From Chitinophaga eiseniae (GTDB lineage Bacteria > Bacteroidota > Bacteroidia > Chitinophagales > Chitinophagaceae), in NCBI RefSeq assembly GCF_012641265.1, contig NZ_JABAHZ010000001.1:248001-312000 (forward strand): a stretch of DNA of 64,000 nucleotides, in the 5' to 3' direction. Position 1 is the stretch's first letter. Every line of letters starts with the position of its first letter. Below are positions 43,473 through 52,130 of this stretch, piece by piece. The position numbers and the translations under genes are program-made. The notes beneath the pieces were generated by a model. It was not told the DNA's origin and did not search any database. It saw only the letters and a list, made by a program, of their open reading frames with translations.

Positions 43473-43530
43473 TTAATGCTCCAGTTAGTTCATTATTAGC
43501 GCTGCTGTTAGCCCCCTGGCGCTTACTTGC
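43473..43530 (+). promoter_or_regulatory. Phased TTAG-type repeat array and promoter, copy B (SusC promoter)
   Basis: Tetramers TTAA, TTAG, TTAG, TTAG start at 43473, 43485, 43496 and 43508 (spacings 12, 11, 12) and TTACTTGC begins 15 bp after the last at 43523. Every spacing equals that of array A, and about 60 percent of the intervening bases differ or agree only by chance, so the pattern itself is conserved. It is placed to drive SusC, whose ATG is at 43570. Confidence 0.65.
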
Positions 43531-43569
43531 AGGGTATTATTTTTTATCAATCGAAATATCAATCGCGTT

Positions 43570-46569
43570 ATGAAAAGAGTTCTATTGCTGATGCTCCTTG
43601 CATCAGGTCTGCTACAGACCTATGCTCAAAAGCAGTTGACAAAGGGTAAAGTGCTGGATGAAACCGGCCATCCGCTACCCGGCGCCACTGTACGGGTAAA
43701 AGGGACTACCATCTCCAGCCCCACGAATGCCCAGGGCGAATTCCAGGTGAATACCGCGGAAACATCCAACCCGGTATTGATCATTTCCTACATTGGATAT
43801 ATTACCGCGGAAGCGCCGGTTACCGGGAACGGTGCGGTATCGGTGCAGCTGAAAACTGATCCCCGCTCTTTAAACGACGTGGTAGTAGTAGGTTATGGTA
43901 CCCAAAAGAAAAGAGATGTAACCGGCGCTACCAGCTCCATCAAGGCAGTAGACATTGCCAAACGCCCGCTGGTGAGGGTAGAGCAGGCCTTGCAGGGCAC
44001 TACCTCCGGCGTAACCGTACAAAGCGGCAGTGGCCAACCGGGAAAAGGACTGAGTGTACGTATCCGCGGCGCCAGCTCCGTGAGCGGCGGTAACGACCCG
44101 CTTTACGTAATCGACGGCTACATTGGCGGCAATATTGAATCGGTGAGTCCCGCCGACATTGCCTCCGTTGAAATCCTGAAAGATGCCTCTGCCACCGCCA
44201 TCTATGGCTCCAGGGGTTCTAACGGCGTAGTGCTCGTTACCACCCAGTCAGGCAAAGAAGGGAAGCCCAGGGTAAACTTCAGCTCCTGGCTCAGCAAAGC
44301 CAGCATCCCCAAAAAACTGAGTTTGATGAACGCCTTTCAATTTGCGGAACAGGTAAATAAATATACCCTCGCAAAAGATAACAGCGCTACGCCTCCCTTC
44401 AGCGATGCCGATCTGAAAGGCTTTCAAAACAATCCCGGCACCGACTGGCAGGATGCCATCACTCAGCAACCCTGGATTCAGAATTACCAGGTAAGCGTTT
44501 CCGGCGGATCGGCCAATGTGAAATATTTCTTCTCTTACAATCACCTCGACCAGCCAGGTATCCTCATCAATCAATGGTATAAAAGAAATACCCTGAGAGC
44601 CAATATGGATGCACAGCTCAACGACCGGATGAACCTGAAGGTGAACATCACCGCCGTATTACCTCAAACACATAATACCGACTACTCCGGCGATATCACC
44701 GATCCGTTTGCGCAGGCGTATCAATACGATCCTACCGTACCGGTAAAAGATGCCAGCGGGAAATATACCCCTGGTTCTCCCCGGGCTTCTAACCAGTATA
44801 ATCCTGTAGCCAATGCCAGGAACCGGTCGGTAGATGTAAACACCACCAACGTTACGGCTACCGGTGTGTTCACCTATCGCATCCTCGATCACCTCACCTT
44901 CACGTCCAACAACAGCTACGAGCTGCAATCGCAGTTGAGCCAGTCGGTATTCCCCCTCGAAACCAATGAAGGCAACGTGAAAAACGACTATGCACAGGCA
45001 GAAACCAATCGTTACCGGAGCTGGCAAAACAGTAACTTCCTTACTTACACCAACCGGTTTGGCGATCATGCGCTCACGGTAACTGCCCTGTTTGAGCAGG
45101 CCTCCAAAACCAACACCAACGTAAAGGCACAGGCAAAAAATCTATCCAGCTACAACAACGGCTATTATAACCTGGGCCTGGGTGGTACACAGCTTACCAC
45201 CAGCGGATACTGGGCAGACGCACTTATCTCTTATATGGGCAGGGTGAACTATGCCTATAAGGATAAATACCTGTTGACCGCCGCCGTTCGTACTGATGGA
45301 TCGTCCCACCTCACGCAGAAATATTCCACCTTTCCCTCTGTGGCCCTGGGTTGGGTGATCAACAAAGAGGGCTTTATGGAGCAGTCGCGCGTAGTGACAG
45401 GTTTGAAGCTGAGGGCCAGCTACGGACAAACCGGCAATCAGGCCGTTCCGGCGTATGCTACTATTGCCCAGATCAACAGCGGCGGTCCCGCTTATTATTT
45501 CGATGGCTCCACACCGGCCGTATCTACGCCGCTGGGAACACCAGTATCACAAAGCCTGCAATGGGAAAAGAATACTACCTATGATGTAGGAATCGATGCG
45601 GAGTTGTTCCGCGGCCGCCTCACCTTCACCGCCGATGCCTATAACCGCCAGATTACCGACCTGCTGTACAACGTTCCCAATGCCAGTTATTATGGTGGCG
45701 GCAACTACCAGAAGAACCTGGGCAGCCTGGAAAACAAGGGATTAGAGTTCAGTATCGGGGGGATGCCGGTAGCTGGTAATAAATTCAAATGGACCAGTAA
45801 CTTCAATATTTCCTTTAATCGCAATAAGGTATTGAACTTGGGGGGTATTGACAATGTGATTGTCAATAATATAGGCTCCGCACAAAATGGCGCTGCCATC
45901 CTGAAAGTGGGTCAGCCGCTGGGTTCTTTCTTCGGGTATAAATTCCTGGGCACCTGGAAAACAGAGCAGGCCGCGGAAGCTGCCTTGTATAATGCCAAAC
46001 CCGGTGATGCCCGGTACGAAGACCTGGATAACAGCCACTCCTATACGTCGGCCGACCTGCAGGTAGTAGGTAATGGTACCCCGAAGTTTGGTTTCGGGTT
46101 TATCAATGATTTCAGCTATGGCAACTGGAGCATGAATGTGATGTTCCAGGGCACCCATGGCAACCAGATCTATTCTTTCACTACCCCATACACCCTCGGT
46201 GGACTGGGAGATGCCCGCCATGCAACGTCTACGGAAGTACTGCGCATGTGGACGCCGGAAAATCAAACCAACGTGCCTACCTATACCAGCAACAGCTTCC
46301 TGACCAGCAGCCGTTGGGTATATGATGCCAGCTATATTAAGCTGAAAAACATATCGCTTACCTATACTTTCCCGGAGAGGATACTCAGCAGGATCCATGT
46401 CAACAGCCTGGATATTTACGTGAGCGCCCAGAACATCTGGACCATCACCAACTACCCCGGGTATGACCCGGAAGTGACCAATGCTACCAACGCCATTACA
46501 CAAGGGTTGGAAACAGGCACTATTCCTAACCCCAAAACATATACAGTGGGATTAAGACTAGGCTTATAA
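43570..46569 (+). CDS. SusC/RagA-family TonB-linked outer membrane transporter (PUL 2)
   Basis: 999 residues, full length. Signal peptide to about 19 (LQTYAQ), CarboxypepD-regulatory-like beta-sandwich (about 23-105; GKVLDETGHPLPGATVRVKGT), TonB-box/plug start (LNDVVVVGYGTQKKRDVTGA), plug (to about 230; VRIRGASSVSGGNDPLYVIDG and EILKDASATAIYGSRGSNG) and a 22-strand-type barrel ending in KTYTVGLRLGL. It imports the oligosaccharide whose breakdown starts with the GH92 enzyme encoded downstream. Promoter array B lies just upstream, and the SusD gene starts 47 bp after its stop. Confidence 0.95.
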   Translation: MKRVLLLMLLASGLLQTYAQKQLTKGKVLDETGHPLPGATVRVKGTTISSPTNAQGEFQVNTAETSNPVLIISYIGYITAEAPVTGNGAVSVQLKTDPRSLNDVVVVGYGTQKKRDVTGATSSIKAVDIAKRPLVRVEQALQGTTSGVTVQSGSGQPGKGLSVRIRGASSVSGGNDPLYVIDGYIGGNIESVSPADIASVEILKDASATAIYGSRGSNGVVLVTTQSGKEGKPRVNFSSWLSKASIPKKLSLMNAFQFAEQVNKYTLAKDNSATPPFSDADLKGFQNNPGTDWQDAITQQPWIQNYQVSVSGGSANVKYFFSYNHLDQPGILINQWYKRNTLRANMDAQLNDRMNLKVNITAVLPQTHNTDYSGDITDPFAQAYQYDPTVPVKDASGKYTPGSPRASNQYNPVANARNRSVDVNTTNVTATGVFTYRILDHLTFTSNNSYELQSQLSQSVFPLETNEGNVKNDYAQAETNRYRSWQNSNFLTYTNRFGDHALTVTALFEQASKTNTNVKAQAKNLSSYNNGYYNLGLGGTQLTTSGYWADALISYMGRVNYAYKDKYLLTAAVRTDGSSHLTQKYSTFPSVALGWVINKEGFMEQSRVVTGLKLRASYGQTGNQAVPAYATIAQINSGGPAYYFDGSTPAVSTPLGTPVSQSLQWEKNTTYDVGIDAELFRGRLTFTADAYNRQITDLLYNVPNASYYGGGNYQKNLGSLENKGLEFSIGGMPVAGNKFKWTSNFNISFNRNKVLNLGGIDNVIVNNIGSAQNGAAILKVGQPLGSFFGYKFLGTWKTEQAAEAALYNAKPGDARYEDLDNSHSYTSADLQVVGNGTPKFGFGFINDFSYGNWSMNVMFQGTHGNQIYSFTTPYTLGGLGDARHATSTEVLRMWTPENQTNVPTYTSNSFLTSSRWVYDASYIKLKNISLTYTFPERILSRIHVNSLDIYVSAQNIWTITNYPGYDPEVTNATNAITQGLETGTIPNPKTYTVGLRLGL

Positions 46570-46616
46570 GCCGCGAAGGAAAAGCAAAGGATTACATTTT
46601 TCTAAAAACTACGATT

Positions 46617-48176
46617 ATGAACTTCAGATATTTAATGCCCCTGGCGGCAGCGGTGGTGATGGGAACCAGCTCCTGCGTGAAGCTGACAGAGGACCCGAAA
46701 GGAAATTTAACCACTACCAATTATTTCGCTACCCAGAAAGACCTGGACGCAGCAGTAAGCGCTATTTACCAGCGGCTGAGCGTAGACGGCGCCTGGGCTT
46801 TTACTAATAAAAGCACTTCTTATTTCGGCGCAGATGACCTCACCACCGATAAGGGGCTGAACAAGCAGGACTTCCGCGAGTTTGACAAGCTGGAAGGCAC
46901 CAGTACCAATGAAGGCCTGAAGGCGCAATGGAATGGCCCGTGGAGTGCCATTTACCAGGCCAACAATGTATTGCTCAACTACCAGAAAGTGCCTACCACT
47001 GATGCTAATAGTGTGGATGCCCGCAACCATTCGGCCGGGCAGGCCTATTTCCTGCGCGGCCTCTGTTATTTTATGCTGGTAAGGACTTTCGGCTCCGTAC
47101 CTATTGTAGACAAGCAGGCAGAAATATCTGTAGTGCCGCCAAGAGCAGACGTAGCACACATTTACGAATTCATTGTGAACGACCTGAAACAGGCCACTAC
47201 ATTGTTACCGGCCAAATGGTCGTCTGGAGCCGATGTGGGAAGGGCTACGAGCCTGGCGGCAAGGGCGTTGTTGTCTAACGTATACCTGACCATGGCGGGC
47301 TGGCCCCTGAATCAAACGGCCAATTACGCATTGGCGGCCACCGAAGCAGATGCGGTGATCCAGGCAAAGCAATATACGCTGATGGACGACTACCTGCAGG
47401 TATTCAGAACCAACAATAACGCAGAAAGCATTTTCGGGATCCAGTTTAATGTAGGTGGTAATGCGCCTAACCGCTCTTTCGGGTCTACCAGCGTACCATT
47501 GGAAGAAACCGCACTGGACGGTTCCGGCGGCTGGGACGATTTTTACCCCGAGGTCAATTTTTACCTGAATGCGCCCAAATGTAAACGTACCGATGAAACG
47601 TTTTACACCACCATCAAACTCCGGAATGCGGATAATAAAACGTACACGCTGGTGAATTGGGACAACCCGCTCACCAATGCCCGGCATCCTTATTATAAGA
47701 AGTTCCGCTATGGTGTAGGAGACGGGGTACAGGAAACAGACAACACCATTATACAAATTAAGCCCAGCACCAATAAAACCACAGACGTGATCCGTTATGC
47801 CGAAACGCTGCTCACTTACGCAGAAGCTGCCGCTATGTCGGAGGGAAATCCTTCCGCTAAAGCGTATAGTGCCGTAAATGAAGTAAGGCACCGGGCGGGA
47901 TTACCCCCTTTAACACCAGGCTTGCCGGCAGCCGCCTTCCGCGATTCGGTGGTATATGAAAGAGCCTACGAGTTTGCCGGCGAATTTGGTCAACGCTGGT
48001 TTGACATTGTGCGATTGCAGCTGTTACCCAAAGTGTTGGCAGCCCGCAGCACTACGGCAGAACAAAATAAGATCAACAGCAATTCGCTGACGAACCCGGG
48101 GCCCCGGTACCTGGCCCCGATACCATTTGGTGATCTGAGTCTCAGCCCCGGCTGGACGCAGAACCCTGGCTACTGA
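46617..48176 (+). CDS. SusD/RagB-family outer membrane lipoprotein (PUL 2)
   Basis: 519 residues. Lipobox SSC (Cys20). Family marks are HSAGQAYFLRGLCYFMLVRTFGSVP, the late EVRHRAGLPPL and VYERAYEFAGEFGQRWFDIVRL segment, and the ending LAPIPFGDLSLSPGWTQNPGY. It is the glycan-binding lid for the SusC above. A strong terminator follows, so it probably closes the SusCD transcript. Confidence 0.95.
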   Translation: MNFRYLMPLAAAVVMGTSSCVKLTEDPKGNLTTTNYFATQKDLDAAVSAIYQRLSVDGAWAFTNKSTSYFGADDLTTDKGLNKQDFREFDKLEGTSTNEGLKAQWNGPWSAIYQANNVLLNYQKVPTTDANSVDARNHSAGQAYFLRGLCYFMLVRTFGSVPIVDKQAEISVVPPRADVAHIYEFIVNDLKQATTLLPAKWSSGADVGRATSLAARALLSNVYLTMAGWPLNQTANYALAATEADAVIQAKQYTLMDDYLQVFRTNNNAESIFGIQFNVGGNAPNRSFGSTSVPLEETALDGSGGWDDFYPEVNFYLNAPKCKRTDETFYTTIKLRNADNKTYTLVNWDNPLTNARHPYYKKFRYGVGDGVQETDNTIIQIKPSTNKTTDVIRYAETLLTYAEAAAMSEGNPSAKAYSAVNEVRHRAGLPPLTPGLPAAAFRDSVVYERAYEFAGEFGQRWFDIVRLQLLPKVLAARSTTAEQNKINSNSLTNPGPRYLAPIPFGDLSLSPGWTQNPGY

Positions 48177-48196
48177 TGCTTCCTGATTTGACCCGT

Positions 48197-48236
48197 AATA
48201 GTTTAATCATGCCTTGTGCATGATTAAACTATTTTG
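48197..48236 (+). terminator. Intrinsic terminator after SusD of PUL 2
   Basis: Sixteen-bp perfect arms (AATAGTTTAATCATGC and its complement) around a 5-nt loop, followed by TTTTGTT. It lies 20 bp past the SusD stop and 53 bp before the GH92 start. The stem is A+T-rich, so strength is uncertain, but it implies reduced or separate expression of GH92. Confidence 0.75.
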
Positions 48237-48289
48237 TTAATTCGTTGTGCAGCCAACAGCAATTTCTCTCGGCGTATAAACTATAGTGA

Positions 48290-50548
48290 ATGAATAAAGT
48301 AATGTGGAAGCTGTGCAGCCTTTTATTGCTCACACCTTTTGTATCCTTGCCGGGCTATGCCGCCACTGCGGCCGGCCACGACTCTGTTCCCGGACCTAAG
48401 CAAAGTATCGACCTGATAGATCCTACCATTGGCAACGTAGGACAACTGCTGGAACCAACCCGGCCCACTGTGCAGTTGCCTAACCAGCTAATACGGTTTA
48501 CGCCACAGCGGAAAGATTTTATGGACGACCAGATCGACAACTTTCCATTAACCATTGTATCGCATCGCTTAGGGCAGGTATTTGCGCTCAAACCCACTTT
48601 GCAGACGCCTTCAAAGCAAGCCTGGCAAGCCAGGATGGCGTATGACCATAACCTGGAAGTGAACAAGCCCTGGTATTATGCTACCTGGCTGCTCGACGAT
48701 GAGATCAACGTGGAGTTTACTGCCGGCAGGAAAACAGGGTATTACCGTTTTCGTTTCCCGCAAAACAAAAGCAAGTCGCTCTTGCTCGATGTATATAATG
48801 ATGGTGCATCGGCCTTTCAATTTTTACCTGGCAACGTGCTTACCGGCATGGAAACCTATAACGGCGATATCAGGATATACCTGTACGGCGTATTCAGCGA
48901 AACCGGCACGCCTGGTGTAGTAGAACAGGACCAGTTAACGAACCATACCAGCGTTAGCGGCAAAGGCAGCAAGGCCTGGATCACTTTCCCGGCCGCCACC
49001 AAAGAAGTGACCTTTAAATATGGTATCAGCTATATCAGCGCCGAGCAGGCAAAAAAGAACTATGAAACAGAGATCAGCAAAAAAGACTTTGACGCCGTAG
49101 CTGCCAATGGCAAAAAGGCCTGGTCGGAGGTGATGTCGCAGGTACAGGTGAAAGGAGGTACGCTGGCGCAGCAGCGGTCTTTTTATACTGCCTTATACCG
49201 CTGTTATGAAAGGGCGGTGGATATTACGGAAGATGGACAATATTATAGCGGTTTCGATAAACAGGTTCACCGCGACAGCCGTCCGTTTTATGTAGATGAC
49301 TGGTCCTGGGATACCTACCTGGCCCTGCATCCGTTGCGAATGATCCTCAACCCAGCCAGGGAGGAAGACATGCTGGAATCGTATGTACATATGTACAAGC
49401 AAAGCGGCTGGATGCCTACTTTTCCCGTATTGTTTGGCGACCATGCCTGTATGAATGGCTTCCATTCTTCCGTGGTAATGCTGGATGCCTGGCGCAAAGG
49501 GCTGAAGCGCTTCGATATTGAGAAAGCGTATGAAGGTATGCGCAAAAATGCCACGGAGGCTACCATGCTGCCCTGGCGTAATGGCCCAAAGACGGTGCTG
49601 GACGATGTATACCGGGAGAAAGGATATTTCCCCGCCCTGCACAAAGGGGAAAAAGAAACGGTGCCCGAAGTACATAGCTTTGAAAAACGACAGGCCGTAG
49701 CGGTGACGCTGGGCGGCGCGTACGACGATTGGGCCGTGGCCGAACTGGCGGGCGATCTGCGCAAAACCGGTGATCAGCGTCTGTTTGCACCCAGGGCTAA
49801 AAATTATAAAAACCTGTGGAATGCCGATAAAGGATTTTTTCTTCCGAAAGATGACACAGGCGAGTGGATCGATATCAATGTAAAGTATGATGGTGGCCTG
49901 GGTGGGCGCGATTATTATGATGAAAATAATGGGTGGACTTACCTGTGGCAGGTACAACAAGACATTCCCGGGTTGATTGGGTTAATGGGAGGGAAGCAGA
50001 CCTTCGTTAACCGGCTGGATCAGCTGTTCCGCGAACCGCTGGACATGTCGCGGTATACTTTCTGGAATAAGTTTCCCGATGCCACCGGCCTGGTAGGGCA
50101 GTATTCCATGGGAAATGAGCCCAGCTTCCATATTCCTTACCTGTATAACTATGCCGGCGCCCCCTGGAAAACGCAGCAGCGCATCCGGTTTTTACTCGAT
50201 GCCTGGTTTAAAGACAATATCTTCGGCATTCCCGGCGATGAAGACGGTGGCGGTATGTCGGCTTTCGTAGTATTTTCTTCCATGGGATTTTACCCGGTAA
50301 CGCCGGGTATCCCGGAATATACCATCGGTAGTCCTGTATTTGAAAAGGTAAGTATTGCTTTGCCCAACAAAAAGCAATTTACCGTCATTGCGCATAACAG
50401 TTCTGTCGTAAATAAATATATCCAGCAGGCAAAGTTCAACGGGCAACCTTTGAATAAGCCCACGTTTACTCACCAGCAGCTGGTGGATGGCGGCACCCTG
50501 GAGTTGTTTATGGGCCCCAAGCCCAATAAGAGCTGGGGCGTACAATAG
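48290..50548 (+). CDS. GH92-family alpha-mannosidase
   Basis: 752 residues with a signal peptide ending near GYAATAAG, so periplasmic or exported. N-terminal beta-sandwich (about 35-260; VDPTIGN-type opening IDLIDPTIGNVGQ), then an (alpha/alpha)6 barrel. The catalytic acid is in MGNEPSFHIPYLYNYAGAPWKTQ (Glu610), and GIPGDEDGGGMSAFVVFSSMGFYPVTPG holds the base pair Asp650/Asp652 that matches the calcium-dependent GH92 DxD motif. GH92 enzymes remove alpha-1,2/3/4/6-mannose with inversion. It is the only enzyme gene visible in PUL 2, pointing to alpha-mannan or high-mannose N-glycan as target. Confidence 0.92.
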   Translation: MNKVMWKLCSLLLLTPFVSLPGYAATAAGHDSVPGPKQSIDLIDPTIGNVGQLLEPTRPTVQLPNQLIRFTPQRKDFMDDQIDNFPLTIVSHRLGQVFALKPTLQTPSKQAWQARMAYDHNLEVNKPWYYATWLLDDEINVEFTAGRKTGYYRFRFPQNKSKSLLLDVYNDGASAFQFLPGNVLTGMETYNGDIRIYLYGVFSETGTPGVVEQDQLTNHTSVSGKGSKAWITFPAATKEVTFKYGISYISAEQAKKNYETEISKKDFDAVAANGKKAWSEVMSQVQVKGGTLAQQRSFYTALYRCYERAVDITEDGQYYSGFDKQVHRDSRPFYVDDWSWDTYLALHPLRMILNPAREEDMLESYVHMYKQSGWMPTFPVLFGDHACMNGFHSSVVMLDAWRKGLKRFDIEKAYEGMRKNATEATMLPWRNGPKTVLDDVYREKGYFPALHKGEKETVPEVHSFEKRQAVAVTLGGAYDDWAVAELAGDLRKTGDQRLFAPRAKNYKNLWNADKGFFLPKDDTGEWIDINVKYDGGLGGRDYYDENNGWTYLWQVQQDIPGLIGLMGGKQTFVNRLDQLFREPLDMSRYTFWNKFPDATGLVGQYSMGNEPSFHIPYLYNYAGAPWKTQQRIRFLLDAWFKDNIFGIPGDEDGGGMSAFVVFSSMGFYPVTPGIPEYTIGSPVFEKVSIALPNKKQFTVIAHNSSVVNKYIQQAKFNGQPLNKPTFTHQQLVDGGTLELFMGPKPNKSWGVQ

Positions 50549-50549
50549 C

Positions 50550-50620
50550 TCGCAAAGCAGCAAAGGAGCAAAGCACTTTTGTTCCTTTGCTGCTCTGTTC
50601 CTTTGCGCCTTTGCGGGAAA
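50550..50620. repeat. Hairpin repeat element 1 (GCAAAG family)
   Basis: Imperfect inverted repeat built on GCAGCAAAGGAGCAAAG and its complement, followed by further CCTTTGCG copies. It starts just after the GH92 stop and could act as its terminator. Two related elements follow within 2.4 kb. Confidence 0.65.
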
Positions 50621-50636
50621 CCTTATCTTCGCTGGT

Positions 50637-51137
50637 ATGAAGATGATCGTTACACTGGAACTGGATACCGCAGCCAACAACTTCTTTAACCAGCTGCGCC
50701 AGCAATATTACCCCGCCCATGCCAACCAGGTAAATGCTCACCTGAGTTTATTCTACTCCCTGCCCGACGAGCCGGCCATTCCTGCTACCTTGTCCACCTT
50801 TACGGCCCATACCCCTTTTTCGCTGCAGGTGAGTGGGTTGCAACGCTATCCTAACGGCCTGGCCTATACGCTCACGGCCGACACTTTATTGTCGCTGCAC
50901 CAGGCATTGCAACAGCATTGGGAACCCTGGCTTATTCCGCGCGACCGCCAGCCTTTGCGTCCGCATATTACTATTATGAATGGGGTAACCGATTTCAAGG
51001 CCCAGCAGCTGTATGAAAAGTTGCAGTCATCGTTTCAGCCCTTTGTTGTACAGGCCACCGGGATAGGATTGTGGCAATACCAGAAGGGCCCGTGGAAACT
51101 AAAACAGTTGTATGCTTTTGATATGCGCGAGAGATAA
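50637..51137 (+). CDS. 2H phosphoesterase / 2'-5' RNA ligase-like protein
   Basis: 166 residues from the ATG at 50637; the longer open frame includes repeat element 1. The two HxT/S motifs of the 2H superfamily are NAHLSLFYSLP and RPHITIMNGV. In bacteria this family includes RNA 2',3'-cyclic phosphodiesterases (ThpR-like) and proteins of unknown role. Cytoplasmic. Single gene. Confidence 0.85.
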   Translation: MKMIVTLELDTAANNFFNQLRQQYYPAHANQVNAHLSLFYSLPDEPAIPATLSTFTAHTPFSLQVSGLQRYPNGLAYTLTADTLLSLHQALQQHWEPWLIPRDRQPLRPHITIMNGVTDFKAQQLYEKLQSSFQPFVVQATGIGLWQYQKGPWKLKQLYAFDMRER

Positions 51138-51148
51138 AATGTATGTAT

Positions 51149-51173
51149 GATGTAAATTTTTTATATTTACATC
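51149..51173. promoter_or_regulatory. 9-bp inverted repeat before the 51205 gene
   Basis: GATGTAAAT and ATTTACATC with a 7-bp A/T spacer, 32 bp before the start codon. It could be an operator or a weak stem; no T-run follows. Confidence 0.35.
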
Positions 51174-51204
51174 GTCAAAAACCACATACGCGAAATACCT
51201 ACCT

Positions 51205-51711
51205 ATGAAACAACGCTACTTATTATTCCTTATCCTATTGATGGGGTCCTTCTTTTCCATGTCGGCTCAGCAAAATGTGAGCAATCCCGGCAGCCGGGCC
51301 AAGGCGGCCATCCAGTTTACCAAAATACTGGAAGAAGCAGCTATGGCTTATCCGCCGCATTTGTCTTACCTGACAGAGCAGGGGGCTAAAATTGAATCTG
51401 CTTTCCGGATCAGTGAAGACGGTACTTTATCGGTTACTTTCCGTTACCCGGTAGAAAACAGCTTTGCCCTATATCGCCTTACCGCGCCTATCAGCGCCAT
51501 AAAGAGCGTATTCTATGATTATTATATAGGACTGGAGTTTGAAGGAGCGGTGGTAAACATTACTGAAAGCGACAAAGGCAGCCGGGAACTGAAAGAAAGC
51601 AATAAGATAAACCTCTTTCATATTGCGATGCCTGGCGACGGCCCGAATGGCGAACGCCTGAAGGCACGATTTGAGCAGGGGTTGCAGGCCTTCCGGGAAA
51701 ATTATAAATAG
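51205..51711 (+). CDS. Hypothetical exported protein
   Basis: 168 residues with a clear signal peptide (LLMGSFFSMSAQQ, cut near 22). The rest is mixed alpha/beta with no family recognised; NSFALYRLTAPISAIKSVFYDYYIGLEFEGAVVNI is its most distinctive segment. The start has an inverted repeat just upstream. The stop is followed by hairpin repeat element 2. Confidence 0.6.
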   Translation: MKQRYLLFLILLMGSFFSMSAQQNVSNPGSRAKAAIQFTKILEEAAMAYPPHLSYLTEQGAKIESAFRISEDGTLSVTFRYPVENSFALYRLTAPISAIKSVFYDYYIGLEFEGAVVNITESDKGSRELKESNKINLFHIAMPGDGPNGERLKARFEQGLQAFRENYK

Positions 51712-51796
51712 GGCGGGCACGCAAGAAATAAAGCAGCAAAGTCGCAGGGAACTTATCTACCTCTATGTGGCTTTGCTGCTTTGTGTTTTTGTAGGT
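51712..51796. repeat. Hairpin repeat element 2 (GCAAAG family)
   Basis: It begins GGGCACGCAA like element 3, then AAAGCAGCAAAG and its exact complement 32 bp later (12-bp arms). It is a shorter relative of element 3, bridging the 51205 gene and the membrane protein gene. Confidence 0.7.
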
Positions 51797-51821
51797 TATA
51801 TTTAATGTGTAAACGCACTAC

Positions 51822-52130
51822 ATGAAACTTTTACTTCATTATCATAAATCGCTCAGCAGTTTTAATATTCCTTTTTCATTGTTTGCGGGGGGATTTGGGT
51901 GTGCGATGAATGGCAATACTTTTAGTGGTTATATGACCGGTTTCTTGTTGTCGCTGCTAAGTGGCGGTTTCCTGCTGTCGGTATTTTTTTATGAGTTGAG
52001 ATATGCATCCCGTTATTATTTCTATTATAATAAAGGTTATTCCAAAACGCGGCTGGTGGGCATATCCTATCTCTTAAATGTAGGCCTGTGGGGTGTTTAC
52101 CAGCTTATCAAAAATATAGGACTATGGTGA
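51822..52130 (+). CDS. Small membrane protein, partner of the following ABC ATPase
   Basis: 102 residues with about two or three hydrophobic segments (NIPFSLFAGGFGCAM, GFLLSLLSGGFLLSVFFY, VGISYLLNVGLWGVYQLI) and basic, Tyr-rich connecting loops. No family is recognised. Its last codons TATGGTGA contain the start of the ABC ATPase gene (7-bp overlap), so translation of the two is coupled and the proteins probably form a complex. Confidence 0.65.
   Translation: MKLLLHYHKSLSSFNIPFSLFAGGFGCAMNGNTFSGYMTGFLLSLLSGGFLLSVFFYELRYASRYYFYYNKGYSKTRLVGISYLLNVGLWGVYQLIKNIGLW

Larger units (their letters stand above)
42998..43569. other. Control region between the regulator and SusC of PUL 2
   Basis: 572 bp without a conventional gene. 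It holds, from left to right, a TTAG-type repeat array with a -7 box (43015-43072), a short transcribed segment ending in an intrinsic terminator (to 43174), about 200 bp of A+T-rich sequence, a perfect 10-bp G/C hairpin (43375-43402) and a second repeat array with a -7 box (43473-43530) 39 bp before the SusC start. Confidence 0.7.

Noticed and set aside
43473..43530. Array B as simple tandem repeat
   Set aside because: Only the TTAR tetramers and spacing recur; the bases between them differ, so a protein-binding pattern fits better than replication slippage.
45742..46503. 253-codon minus-strand frame inside SusC of PUL 2
   Set aside because: Shadow of the barrel codons; no family match recognisable.
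49193..49960. 255-codon minus-strand frame inside the GH92 gene
   Set aside because: Antisense shadow of conserved catalytic-domain codons; its sequence has no domain or start signal.
50487..50636. Upstream extension of the 2H phosphoesterase gene
   Set aside because: The extension reads through the end of GH92 and through a hairpin repeat; the family match begins at the 50637 ATG.
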